A stretch of DNA of 35,703 nt, from positions 1 to 35,703 of the forward strand of contig CAIXNB010000135.1 in NCBI GenBank assembly GCA_903920695.1. Direction: 5' to 3'. Position numbers and translations under genes: made by a program. How positions within the stretch are numbered: the first letter of the stretch is position 1; every line of letters starts with the position of its first letter. The notes beneath the pieces are model-generated. The model was not told the DNA's origin, did no database searches, and saw nothing but the letters and a program-made list of their open reading frames with translations. This document shows, one piece after another, positions 1 through 8,028 of this stretch. The stretch is from an uncultured beta proteobacterium (GTDB taxonomy: Bacteria; Pseudomonadota; Gammaproteobacteria; Burkholderiales; Burkholderiaceae_C).

Positions 1-121
1 CGTCAAGGATGTCGCCCTCTTGATCGCCGCTCCGTTCATCGGTCTGGTTTACGCTGTCACGCTCCCCTTCGTCGGCACCGCGCTGATCGCCCGGGCTGGC
101 TACAAGGCCTATCGCGCCTAA
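1..121 (+). CDS. C-terminal end of a small hydrophobic membrane protein (partial)
   Basis: The reading frame entered at base 2 runs open from the window edge to a TAA at 119-121, giving 39 residues that end in KAYRA. It contains two hydrophobic stretches separated by a short polar turn (around LLIAAPFIGLVYAV and FVGTALIARAG), as expected for the end of a small inner-membrane protein. The start lies outside the window. A good intrinsic terminator follows 22 bases later, which supports this being a real transcribed gene. I do not recognise the family, and a function cannot be given. Confidence 0.55.
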   Translation, partial: VKDVALLIAAPFIGLVYAVTLPFVGTALIARAGYKAYRA

Positions 122-142
122 ATTTTCAAAGCAACTTCGTCA

Positions 143-174
143 AGCCCCCGGGTCAGATGACCGGGGGCTTTTTT
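143..174 (+). terminator. Rho-independent terminator
   Basis: A perfect 9-bp GC-rich stem (arms 143-151 and 161-169, AGCCCCCGG / CCGGGGGCT) with a 9-base loop is followed by a run of six T. It closes the small membrane protein gene ending at 121. The gene at 189-1577 converges on it from the minus strand and may also use the stem, although its own side has no equally clear T-run. Confidence 0.85.
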
Positions 175-188
175 AATGTGCGCCGGGA

Positions 189-1577
189 TTACAGTGCACT
201 GTCAAAGATGAATCGTCTGGTTTCGCCCGCAGCGACTTTGCCTTTGAAATTGACGATGACGAAGTTGTTGGCGATGTGATAGGCCGAAACATTCGTCAGA
301 CTTCCATAGGGCTGGGCTTTCCTGATCCGTTCCGGCAGAAAGGCAAAAACCGGTCTCAGGTCCTGGCCGTTGTTTGGAGAAAAATTGCTGCTCTTCTTGA
401 ATGTGACAGTCAACTCCCAGCGGATCTTGTTTGCGCTGATCGACCGGTCGAGTCTGGTGCTCCAGTGCTCGGTGCTGCGGGCGGTCGCTTCCGGGACCGT
501 GGCCATCCAGGCCGGATCTCCGTAGACGACTGAAGCGTCCTTGTCATATTCCATATCCGCCACCTCGTCAGGCACCAGGCGTTTTTGCACTGCCAACAGC
601 AGTGACTGATTGGCGACGAAGGCGCTTTCGGCGACATTGAAGCGAGCGCCACGGTAGAAGAAATTATCCGCCGTGCTCCAACCCATCATGCCGTAATACG
701 TTTCTTCGATGAAGCCAAAGTATTGATTGGCGCCGCCGGAATGGATCCATGAAAGCGCGTAGGACTCATCGATGCTCTCAATTCTTGCCGTCAGGCAGTT
801 TCCGATACCCAGGTAGATTTTCGGGTTGCTGGACTTAATCGACGCCCTGCGTTCCCCGTCTATCAGACCGCTGAGCGCGCCGTTCTCGGCAAAGACAGAC
901 GCAGGCCCTTCGGGATAGTAAACAGACCATACGTCCTTGTCGGCATGACCGCTGGTCCACACGCCGTCGACTTTGTTGCTGTTGATGAGATTGATCATCG
1001 GAATCATGTGGTCATTCGGGGCGTCGTGTCTATTTTCCAGCCCAAGGCCAATTTTCTTGACCTGCCAGTCGCCTTTCTTGTCCATGAATTCAGAATAGGC
1101 TACCCCCTGCGGAAGTGAATCGATGAACCCCAGCATGCCGCCCAAACCGAAGTTGATCGTTGGGGGTGTATTGTCCATGGCGATTCGCAGCGCGTCTTCA
1201 CGGTTGTATCCGGTGACAATGGCCCAAACAGCCGTTCCGTAAGGCTTGTTCTCGAGTTTCCTGTTGAAGCGCCCGGCCTGCCTGATGAATTCGGCAGATG
1301 CTTCCAGCGGCTTGCTGACAAATGCAATGTAATCGGGAGAAAACGCCTTCAGCGGCTCTACCAGTTCATCCAGGTGGCTGTAGGTGAAGATTTTTGCCGT
1401 CGTATATTTCTTTTCCAACACCGTCGCGACTTCACTCCATTTGGGGTCGCTTGCAGTTTGTTTGCTGATCAAGATGGCGTAGTTGAAGGCTGGCCTGGTT
1501 GTCGCCTCCGCAGTGGCCGCGGTGAGCAAGCAAGCGGCTAGCGAAAGCGCAGCCGAAAGTAGGAAGAAACGTTTCAT
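189..1577 (-). CDS. Secreted caspase/gingipain-like (clan CD) protein, putative cysteine peptidase
   Basis: The protein has 462 residues from the ATG at 1577, chosen because AAGGGG lies 7 bases upstream and the protein then begins with a clean signal sequence (MKRFFLLSAALSLAAC). A longer frame to 1625 would bury that signal. LAAC at 13-16 fits a lipobox, but a normal signal peptidase site after AEA is also possible. Two short motifs stand out: SGHADKDVW with His211 and GIGNCLTAR with Cys261. Each follows a hydrophobic strand and they are about 50 residues apart, the pattern of the catalytic His-Cys dyad in caspase-fold clan CD peptidases such as gingipains (C25). The first 120 residues look like a Rossmann-type domain. 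The last 90 residues (WELTVTFKKSSNF and onward) look like a beta-sandwich tail. Peptidase activity is inferred; substrate and partners are unknown. No neighbouring gene shares its operon. Confidence 0.6.
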   Translation of the reverse strand: MKRFFLLSAALSLAACLLTAATAEATTRPAFNYAILISKQTASDPKWSEVATVLEKKYTTAKIFTYSHLDELVEPLKAFSPDYIAFVSKPLEASAEFIRQAGRFNRKLENKPYGTAVWAIVTGYNREDALRIAMDNTPPTINFGLGGMLGFIDSLPQGVAYSEFMDKKGDWQVKKIGLGLENRHDAPNDHMIPMINLINSNKVDGVWTSGHADKDVWSVYYPEGPASVFAENGALSGLIDGERRASIKSSNPKIYLGIGNCLTARIESIDESYALSWIHSGGANQYFGFIEETYYGMMGWSTADNFFYRGARFNVAESAFVANQSLLLAVQKRLVPDEVADMEYDKDASVVYGDPAWMATVPEATARSTEHWSTRLDRSISANKIRWELTVTFKKSSNFSPNNGQDLRPVFAFLPERIRKAQPYGSLTNVSAYHIANNFVIVNFKGKVAAGETRRFIFDSAL

Positions 1578-1600
1578 CTGAACCCCTTTACACAAACGAT

Positions 1601-1666
1601 TCACTCGAGTGACCAGTTCGGTCAAAGCGGTTCATACTGAACCGATCTGCAGCCGTAGGGACGGCT
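1601..1666. repeat. Cluster of four short perfect inverted repeats in the leader of the caspase-like gene
   Basis: Four perfect dyads lie head to tail: TCACTCGAGTGA (1601-1612), TGACC-N5-GGTCA (1610-1624), GGTTCA-TAC-TGAACC (1629-1643) and AGCCGT-AGGG-ACGGCT (1651-1666). They lie 24 to 90 bases upstream of the start codon at 1577 and would be in its 5' leader or promoter. They could be serial RNA hairpins or operators for dimeric regulators; the sequence does not decide. They are not part of any coding frame I can support. Confidence 0.5.
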
Positions 1667-1716
1667 TTGCCGCGAAGTCAGGATCGGAGTACATGGACTT
1701 GCGCCGGCACCGAAAA

Positions 1717-1791
1717 GGCGCGCAACCCAGAAATACTAGTAGCGCTGACGCAGCCAAGCTTTGCCGGACCGCGTAATACTTTTGCCGGGCG
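1717..1791 (-). promoter_or_regulatory. Possible cyclic-di-GMP-I (GEMM)-like riboswitch or its remnant, weak
   Basis: Read on the minus strand, the segment has GGCAAA, then about 15 bases, then GGCAAAGC, then about 28 bases, then CTGGGTTGC. This order and spacing resemble the conserved GGCAAA / GCAAAGC / GGGUUGCC landmarks of the GEMM class-I cyclic-di-GMP riboswitch. The usual GAAA tetraloop is absent and the closing strand reads GGGTTGCGCG instead of GGGTTGCCG, so it may be degenerate or coincidental. A second GGCAAAGC motif occurs nearer the gene at about 1666-1673. If real it would control the secreted protein at 189-1577. I place little weight on it. Confidence 0.18.
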
Positions 1792-1908
1792 GATATATTT
1801 TTGGAGTGCAGCAGTCCGCACATGGCAATACCAACGGTGTGGCGGGTCTACCAGGAAGCAGGCATTCATCCAGACCCGCTCGCGCTGCTTATGGAAATCT
1901 TTCCATAA

Positions 1909-2559
1909 AGACACAAGCCGGTGGTCCAGGTTGTGCCGTTCGCACTCAACGGCATCGACGGCTTTGTCGACAAGTGCCTGCTCGGTAGCGAAGTCCTCGT
2001 GACGGCGCAACAAGCTGGCGTTGTGAAGCAGACGACGGCACCCAACGCGACCAGCGGCGAGTTCTTCCTGACACGTTTGCCGATCGGAACCTACGATGTG
2101 GTCATGACGGCAAACGGTCGCAGCACGGCCGTGATTGGCGCAGTACCGGTCAGCAGCAACACCAGCGTGACAGTACTCAGCAGCAGCCTGCTGCCCACCA
2201 ATTTGCCCGCCTCCCCGGCCAATCGCAGCGTGAGCGGGGCCGCCATCCTGAGCCCGATCAGCGCGTCGGTCGACGCCTACGTTGCAGCGAAACAAAGCTC
2301 CGGCAGTACCCCCACTGTCACCGTGAAATCTGTCACTGCCAATGAGCTGAATCAAGGCGCTTACACGATCACCCTGCCGACGGGCGCACCCGTGTTCAGT
2401 CCCTATGTGATCGGCTGGGCATCAACGTCGCTGCTGGCTCAAACCTCTATTGCGGCGAAGTACAACATTGAGGCATCGGCCGTCGGTTACCAAACCCAGT
2501 CTTACAGCAAAGACATCACAACACTGAATGCAACGCAGAGCTTCACACTGGTGCCGTAA
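1909..2559 (+). pseudogene. 5'-truncated remnant of a DUF4382/carboxypeptidase-regulatory-like lipoprotein gene
   Basis: The frame opens directly after an in-frame TAA (1906-1908) with HKPVVQVVPFALNGIDGF and continues for about 215 codons to a TAA at 2557. From memory of the family, KPVVQVVPFALNGIDGF is the junction where a DUF4382 domain ends and a carboxypeptidase-regulatory-like domain begins, so the signal peptide and the whole DUF4382 domain are missing. The remainder is well preserved: beta-rich, Ser/Thr/Val-rich repeats ending in QSFTLVP. The only possible starts (for example GTG at 1921) lack a ribosome binding site. The upstream 300 bases in all frames give no convincing N-terminal half, so deletion or rearrangement is more likely than one frameshift. 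The intact family members are thought to be surface or periplasmic lipoproteins of unknown function. Confidence 0.6.
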
Positions 2560-2693
2560 ATCAAATCGCCGCCGCCGCGCACATCATCAGGTGGCATGCG
2601 TGGCGGCATTGACTTCCTGGCAACAGTCAGGCGCTTGGCTTGCGTTGATCGCAGGCCAGCCTTTACCATGCAGGCTTACTCACGGAGACTTGC

Positions 2694-3848
2694 ATGCCTG
2701 TCATCACCAACATCGAAGACCTGCGCGTACTCGCCAAGAAGCGCGTGCCGCGCATGTTCTACGACTACGCCGACTCGGGTTCCTGGACCGAGGGCACCTA
2801 CCGCGCCAATGAATCCGACTTTCAGAGAATCAAGCTGCGCCAACGCGTTGCCATCAACATGGACAACCGAACCACCGCCAGCACCATGATCGGCCAGCCG
2901 GTGACGATGCCGGTGGCGCTGGCGCCAGTCGGCCTGACCGGCATGCAGCACGCCGACGGCGAGATTCTGGCGGCACGTGCGGCCAAGGAATTTGGCGTGC
3001 CCTTCACGCTCTCGACCATGAGCATCTGCTCGCTCGAAGACGTGGCCGAGAATACGGGGCGGCATCCATTCTGGTTTCAGGTCTACGTGATTCGCGATCG
3101 CGGCTTCATCGAGCGCCTGATCGAGCGTGCGCGCGCCGCCAACTGCTCAGCACTGGTGCTGACGCTGGACCTGCAAATCATTGGCCAGCGCCACAAGGAC
3201 CTCAAGAACGGTCTGAGCGCGCCACCCAAAATGACGCTGGCCAACATCCTCAACATGATGAGCAAACCGCGTTGGGGCCTGGGCATGCTGGGCACCGAGC
3301 GGCGCGGCTTTCGCAACATCATCGGCCACGTCAGCGGCATCGAAGACATGGGTTCACTTTCGCAATGGACCGCCAGCCAGTTTGATCCGACGCTGAACTG
3401 GAACGACGTCGAATGGATCAAGAAGCGCTGGGGCGGCAAGCTGATCCTCAAGGGCATACAAGACGTTGAAGACGCGCGCCTGGCGGTGAGCGCCGGTGCC
3501 GACGCGCTGATCGTCTCGAACCACGGCGGACGCCAGCTTGACGGCGCCGAATCCAGCATCCGCGCCCTGCCGCCGATCGTGGACGCAGTCGGCAAGCAGA
3601 TCGAGGTGCACATGGACGGCGGCATCCGCAGCGGCCAGGACGTGCTCAAGGCCAAGGCCCTGGGCGCGCACGGCGTGTATGTCGGCCGCTCCTACATCTA
3701 CGGCCTGGGCGCCATGGGCCAAGCCGGCGTCACCAAGTCATTGGAAATCATCCACAAGGAACTCGACACCACGATGGCACTGTGCGGCCGCACCGACATC
3801 AACACGATTGACAAATCGATCCTGCTGCCGGGCCACTACCCGACTTGA
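2694..3848 (+). CDS. FMN-dependent alpha-hydroxy-acid oxidase/dehydrogenase (LldD family)
   Basis: The protein has 384 residues and starts at ATG 2694 with GGAG six bases upstream. It is a full-length TIM-barrel flavoprotein of the L-lactate dehydrogenase/glycolate oxidase family, oxidising 2-hydroxy acids to 2-oxo acids. Visible residues are the N-terminal FYDYADSGS segment (Tyr23/Tyr25), the FMN-contacting PVALAPVGLTG strand near 73-83, Lys253 in LILKG, and the active-site SNHGGRQLDGA with His277 and Arg280. MDGGIRSGQDVLKA forms the phosphate-binding end of the barrel. The substrate (L-lactate, glycolate, mandelate or another) cannot be told from sequence. Next to it, on the opposite strand and convergent, is the Pat-like gene, so it is probably monocistronic. 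Confidence 0.92.
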   Translation: MPVITNIEDLRVLAKKRVPRMFYDYADSGSWTEGTYRANESDFQRIKLRQRVAINMDNRTTASTMIGQPVTMPVALAPVGLTGMQHADGEILAARAAKEFGVPFTLSTMSICSLEDVAENTGRHPFWFQVYVIRDRGFIERLIERARAANCSALVLTLDLQIIGQRHKDLKNGLSAPPKMTLANILNMMSKPRWGLGMLGTERRGFRNIIGHVSGIEDMGSLSQWTASQFDPTLNWNDVEWIKKRWGGKLILKGIQDVEDARLAVSAGADALIVSNHGGRQLDGAESSIRALPPIVDAVGKQIEVHMDGGIRSGQDVLKAKALGAHGVYVGRSYIYGLGAMGQAGVTKSLEIIHKELDTTMALCGRTDINTIDKSILLPGHYPT

Positions 3849-3863
3849 GCTACCGCGCCTGCG

Positions 3864-3920
3864 GCCTGTAGGAACCACGTCACCTTGCCAACCCCGTATT
3901 GCGCTGCGCTCCATACAGGC
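3864..3920. repeat. Intergenic dispersed-repeat-like element between convergent genes
   Basis: GCCTGTA (3864-3870) and TACAGGC (3914-3920) form a perfect 7-bp inverted repeat around a 43-base spacer containing TTGCGCTGCGCTCCA. The antisense translation of this spacer (ACMERSAIRG) is a phrase I have met in spurious ORF calls over repeats in other proteobacterial genomes, which suggests a dispersed element. Lying between the convergent genes ending at 3848 and 3954, it could double as a bidirectional transcript end, although there is no T-run. Copy number elsewhere in the genome is not visible here. Confidence 0.35.
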
Positions 3921-3953
3921 TACGCGTCCCAATAACGAACCCGGGGACGCCCT

Positions 3954-6632
3954 CTACAGCGCCTGCGTCACGAGTTTGAAATCAGCGTCTTCCGGGAAAG
4001 CCTTGATGTGAAAACCCAGGCTCTTCATCAAGCGCAACATGGTCGGATTGTTGGCCAGTACCAAACCCTCGATCTCGGCGAGGCCTTTTTCCCGCGCGAA
4101 CTCCATGATGGAGAGCATCAGGCGTGAGCCCAGCCCCTTGCCTTTCAAGTCGTCCGCCACCACCAGCGAGAACTCGCACGTGGTGCGGTCCGGGTTCGTG
4201 ATGTAGCGCGACACGCCCAGCATGCGCGAGGTCTCAGTGATCTCGCCATCAGCGCCGACGCTGCGCTCGCGCTGCACGGCAATCAACGCCATCTCGCGGT
4301 CGTAGTCGATCAGCGTGAAACGCGCCAGCATCGTTGCGGGCAACTCCTGCATGCTGGAAACAAAGCGGAAGTAGCGGCTCTCGGGCGAAAGCTTGCGCAC
4401 GAACTCCTGCAACATGCTGGCGTCATCCGGATGAACCGGCCGCACCGTGTATTCGCCGCCGCCGCGCAGCGGCCAAACCTGCGCGTACTGCGCCGGGTAC
4501 GGCAGGATTGCCAGGTGGCTGTAGTTGCGCGCGGAGGGCGCAGCATTGTCAACCACGATGCGCGCGTCCACAGCCACGGCACCGCTCTCGTCAATGATGA
4601 TCGGGTTGATGTCCATCTCGCGCAGTTGCGGCAGCTCGCACACCATCTCCGACACCCGCAGCAACACCTGTTCCAGTGCTTCCATGTTGACCGGCGCGGC
4701 ACCGCGCCATTCGCCCAGCGTCTCGGCCACACGCGAGCGCTCGATCAGGCGGCGCGCCAGAAACTGGTTCAGCGGCGGCAACTCCATGGCGCGGTCATTC
4801 ATCAACTCGATCATGGTGCCGCCAGCGCCAAACGCAATCACCGGACCGAAGGGATCATCCGTCACCAGGCCGATGTAGATTTCACGGCCGCGTTTCTGGC
4901 TCGACATGTTCTGCACTGTGACGCCGTTGATGCGTGCCTCGGGCATCAGGCGCGCCACGCGCTGTGTCATCTCGATGAAGGTGTCACGCACCCCGACTGC
5001 GTTGACGATATTGAGCGCCACGCCCAGCACGTCGGACTTGTGGGCAATGTCGGGCGAATCGATCTTGAGCGCCACCGGAAAGCCCAGTTGCGTGGCGATC
5101 ATGATCGCTTCATTGACGTTGCGCGCCAGGATGGTCTTGGTCACCGGAATGTGAAACGCCGCCAACAGCGCCTTTGATTCCATTTCGGTCAGCACCTTGC
5201 GCCGTTCGGCCAGCACGCTTTCGACCAGCATGCGCGCGCCCTCGACGTCGGGCTTGGCCAGATCGGACATTGGCGGCGGCGTTTGCTGCAGCAACTGCTG
5301 GTTACGGTAATAGGATGCGATGTTGCCAAAGGCGCCGACGGCAGCCTCGGGGGTGCGAAAGGTCGGGATCGCCGCGTCGTTGAGGATGCGCCTGGCCTCG
5401 CCGACCGTCGCATCGCCCATCAGGCAAGTGAACAGCGGTTTGCCAATCTGCTTGTTCGACTCCACCAGCGCATGGGCAATGCTGGTGCTGTCCGTGCCGA
5501 TTTTGGGCGAACAAATCGCCAGCACACCGTCGATCTGACGCGACTTGCTGGCGGCATTGATCGCGGCCTTGAAGTGCTCAGGCCCGGCCTCCTCCGACAC
5601 ATCAATCAGATCACACAAAGAAGCCAGCGGCGGCAGTTGTGTCTTGAGCGCCTGGGCCTCGACTTCGGTCAGGCAACCCAGTTGCAAATTGACTTCATTG
5701 ATCCAGTCGGCCGCCAGCACACCGGGGCCGCCACCATTGGTGACAATGGCCAGGCGGCGACCGACGGCACGGTAGCGCGAGGAAAGGCATTTGGCAGCCG
5801 AGAACAGCGCCACAAAGGAGCGCACCCGCACCGCGCCAGCGCGGCGCAAAGCGGCGTCGAAGACGTCGTCGCTGCCCACAATCGCACCCGAATGGGTCAG
5901 GGCGGCACGGTTGCCGTCGAGCTTGCGTCCGCCCTTGAGCACCACCACCGGCTTGGCGTTGGCGGCAGCGCGCAGCGCACTCATGAAGCGTCGGGCGTTG
6001 CTAATGCCTTCAAGGTAGACCACGATGCTATGGGTGTGCGGATCGGCCGCCAGAAAATCAAGCACTTGCGCCATGTCCACCGGGGTATTAGGGCCGAGCG
6101 AGACCACGGTAGAGAAACCGACTGCATTCTTCTGCCCCCAGTCCAGAATCGAGGCCGTCAGCGCGCCCGATTGCGACACCAACGCCAGTGGGCCCGGTGC
6201 CGCCAGGGGTCCAGCGACACTGGCATTGAGGTTGAGCATCGGACGCTGGAAACCCAGGCAATTGGGCCCGAGCAGGTGAATGCCCTCGCGTCGCGCAATC
6301 TTGCCCAGCTCTGTGGCCTGCGCGGCGTCGATGCCACTGGCAATCACCAGCGCGGCCCGACACTTGATGCGTCCAGCCAATTCCAGCGCACCGGCGATCT
6401 CGTCCGGCGGCAAGGCAATCAGCGCCAGATCAGCCTGGGCGTGGGCCAGATCGGCCAGCGTGCCGCTGGCATGCAGATCGATGAAGGTCAGGGTGCCGGT
6501 GTAGCGCTGCGCGCGCAAAGCCTGGTGCAGGGCACGGGCCTGGGGTGTCTGCGACTCCGGCTTGTCGGCCTCGCCGGCAAAGACCACGATCGAGCTGGGA
6601 GAAAAAAGAGGCGTCAGAAAGTGCTTGTCCAT
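3954..6632 (-). CDS. Pat-like protein: NDP-forming acyl-CoA ligase domains fused to a GNAT acetyltransferase
   Basis: The protein has 892 residues from the ATG at 6632. Domains in order are a CoA-binding Rossmann domain (about 5-130, with LLGPNCLG), succinyl-CoA-synthetase-like domains (about 140-440, with VSQSGAL and TNGGGPGVLAAD), an ATP-grasp domain (about 480-700, with PVALKIDSPDIAHKSDVLGV and EMDINPI) and a GNAT domain (about 725-890, acetyl-CoA loop DDLKGKGLGSRLM). This is the layout of Pat/PatZ protein lysine acetyltransferases, which acetylate and switch off acetyl-CoA synthetase. His247 in LTHSGAIVG occupies the place of the phosphohistidine of ADP-forming acyl-CoA synthetases, so a ligase activity cannot be excluded. 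The open frame continues upstream to 8180 but that part is antisense to dinB. The start here is preceded by GGGAA and gives the family's usual length. Confidence 0.88.
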   Translation of the reverse strand: MDKHFLTPLFSPSSIVVFAGEADKPESQTPQARALHQALRAQRYTGTLTFIDLHASGTLADLAHAQADLALIALPPDEIAGALELAGRIKCRAALVIASGIDAAQATELGKIARREGIHLLGPNCLGFQRPMLNLNASVAGPLAAPGPLALVSQSGALTASILDWGQKNAVGFSTVVSLGPNTPVDMAQVLDFLAADPHTHSIVVYLEGISNARRFMSALRAAANAKPVVVLKGGRKLDGNRAALTHSGAIVGSDDVFDAALRRAGAVRVRSFVALFSAAKCLSSRYRAVGRRLAIVTNGGGPGVLAADWINEVNLQLGCLTEVEAQALKTQLPPLASLCDLIDVSEEAGPEHFKAAINAASKSRQIDGVLAICSPKIGTDSTSIAHALVESNKQIGKPLFTCLMGDATVGEARRILNDAAIPTFRTPEAAVGAFGNIASYYRNQQLLQQTPPPMSDLAKPDVEGARMLVESVLAERRKVLTEMESKALLAAFHIPVTKTILARNVNEAIMIATQLGFPVALKIDSPDIAHKSDVLGVALNIVNAVGVRDTFIEMTQRVARLMPEARINGVTVQNMSSQKRGREIYIGLVTDDPFGPVIAFGAGGTMIELMNDRAMELPPLNQFLARRLIERSRVAETLGEWRGAAPVNMEALEQVLLRVSEMVCELPQLREMDINPIIIDESGAVAVDARIVVDNAAPSARNYSHLAILPYPAQYAQVWPLRGGGEYTVRPVHPDDASMLQEFVRKLSPESRYFRFVSSMQELPATMLARFTLIDYDREMALIAVQRERSVGADGEITETSRMLGVSRYITNPDRTTCEFSLVVADDLKGKGLGSRLMLSIMEFAREKGLAEIEGLVLANNPTMLRLMKSLGFHIKAFPEDADFKLVTQAL

Positions 6633-6734
6633 GCGGATTCCCGTCGAAGTAGTAACTGCTGCAACGCAGCATAACGGTTTTGACCTGAGCTTACTTTGAC
6701 CTGACGCAGGACCTGTTCGCGCTATCCTCGGACC

Positions 6735-7940
6735 ATGGCCGAAAAGATACTCCGCATTGCGCATCTCGACATGGACGCGTTCTACGCTTCCGTCGAGTTG
6801 CTGCGCTATCCGCAACTCAAGGGGCTGCCGGTGGTGATCGGCGGTGGCCGGCGCACCCTTGACGCCGCCACCGACCCGAACCAGCTCGAACGCCCCCTGC
6901 ACCGCATCCCGCTGGAGGACTTTGCGCGCCTCAAAGACTACGTCGGGCGCGGCGTCATCACCACCGCCACCTACGCGGCGCGCCAGTTCGGCATCGGTTC
7001 CGCCATGGGCCTGATGAAAGCGGCGCGCCTGTGCCCACTGGCGATCCTGCTGCCAGTGGACTTTCTCGAAATCCGCCGTTACTCGCGCGCCTTCAAGGCC
7101 ATCATCACCGACATCGCGCCGCTGATGGAAGACCGTGGTGTGGACGAGGTCTACATCGATTTCACCGACGTGCCGGGTGGCCAGCGCGAGGGCGGGCGCG
7201 TCCTGGCGCGCCTGATCCAGAAAACCATCTTCGATCAGACCGGCCTCACCTGCTCGGTCGGGGTGGCACCGAACAAGCTGCTGGCCAAGATGGCCAGCGA
7301 GTTCAACAAGCCCAAAGGCATTTCCATCGTTTTTGAGGAAGATTTGCAGGACAAGATCTGGCCACTGGCGTGCCGCAAGATCAACGGTATCGGCCCAAAG
7401 GCGGACGAGAAGTTGCGCGCTCTGGGCATCAGCACCATTGGCGAACTGGCGCAAAAGGAGGAGGCCTGGTTGATCGACCACTTTGGCCAGAAGACCGGCG
7501 TCTGGATGCATGACGCCGCCCACGGCCGCGACACCCGTCCCATCGTGACGACAAGCGAGCCGGTCTCCATCAGCCGCGAAACGACTTTCGAGCGCGACCT
7601 GCACGCGCAGCGCGACAAGGCCGAGCTCGGCGCCATCTTCACGCGCTTGTGCCAGCAGGTGGCTGACGACCTGGCACGCAAAGGTTATGTCGGTAAGACC
7701 ATCGGCATCAAGCTGCGCTATGACGACTTCAAATGCGTCACGCGCGACCTGACGCTTGACGCCTGCACCGGTGACGCGCAGGCCATTCGCCACGCAGCCG
7801 GTTTGTGCCTGAAACGGGTGCCGTTGACGCAGCGCCTGCGCCTGCTCGGCGTGCGCGTGGGCTCGCTGGCCCGAGCCGGTGCCGACGAACAGGCGCATGC
7901 GCCAGCGGCCGTACCCGACTCGCCAGCGCAGCTGTTCTGA
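6735..7940 (+). CDS. dinB: DNA polymerase IV (Y-family, DinB)
   Basis: The protein has 401 residues. This translesion polymerase carries the palm motif LDMDAFYASVE (Asp12, Asp14) and DRGVDEVYIDF (Asp137, Glu138) for metal binding, the helix-hairpin-helix INGIGPKADEKL, and a little-finger domain to about residue 370. It ends in AQLF, a candidate sliding-clamp binding tail. Compared with E. coli DinB there are about 30 extra residues between GGG (36-38) and GVITTATYAARQFG (74-87), in the fingers region. I recall comparable insertions in related betaproteobacterial DinB proteins, so this is probably a subfamily trait. No convincing CTGT-N8-ACAG LexA box is visible in the 102 bases shared with the divergent Pat-like gene. 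Confidence 0.94.
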   Translation: MAEKILRIAHLDMDAFYASVELLRYPQLKGLPVVIGGGRRTLDAATDPNQLERPLHRIPLEDFARLKDYVGRGVITTATYAARQFGIGSAMGLMKAARLCPLAILLPVDFLEIRRYSRAFKAIITDIAPLMEDRGVDEVYIDFTDVPGGQREGGRVLARLIQKTIFDQTGLTCSVGVAPNKLLAKMASEFNKPKGISIVFEEDLQDKIWPLACRKINGIGPKADEKLRALGISTIGELAQKEEAWLIDHFGQKTGVWMHDAAHGRDTRPIVTTSEPVSISRETTFERDLHAQRDKAELGAIFTRLCQQVADDLARKGYVGKTIGIKLRYDDFKCVTRDLTLDACTGDAQAIRHAAGLCLKRVPLTQRLRLLGVRVGSLARAGADEQAHAPAAVPDSPAQLF

Positions 7941-8028
7941 TGCCAGCGCCGCCCGTACACTAAGCGACAGCGCAAAAACGCACGCACCGGCACAATCGGC
8001 AAAACCTTGCGATGACCAGAGGACACAC

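Noticed and set aside
1822..1908. 28-codon frame MAIPTVWRVYQEAGIHPDP and on
   Set aside because: It looks protein-like but is short, has no ribosome binding site and no family I can name; kept only as a possible fragment at the deletion joint.
1678..2355. 225-codon minus-strand ORF
   Set aside because: It covers the DUF4382-type remnant on the other strand and reads as low-complexity shadow; the plus-strand frame matches a known family pattern.
5283..6674. 463-codon plus-strand ORF
   Set aside because: Antisense to the Pat-like gene, no signal for translation and no domain.
6633..6734. LexA (SOS) box before dinB
   Set aside because: CTG and CAG triplets occur, but none in the CTGT-N8-ACAG spacing.
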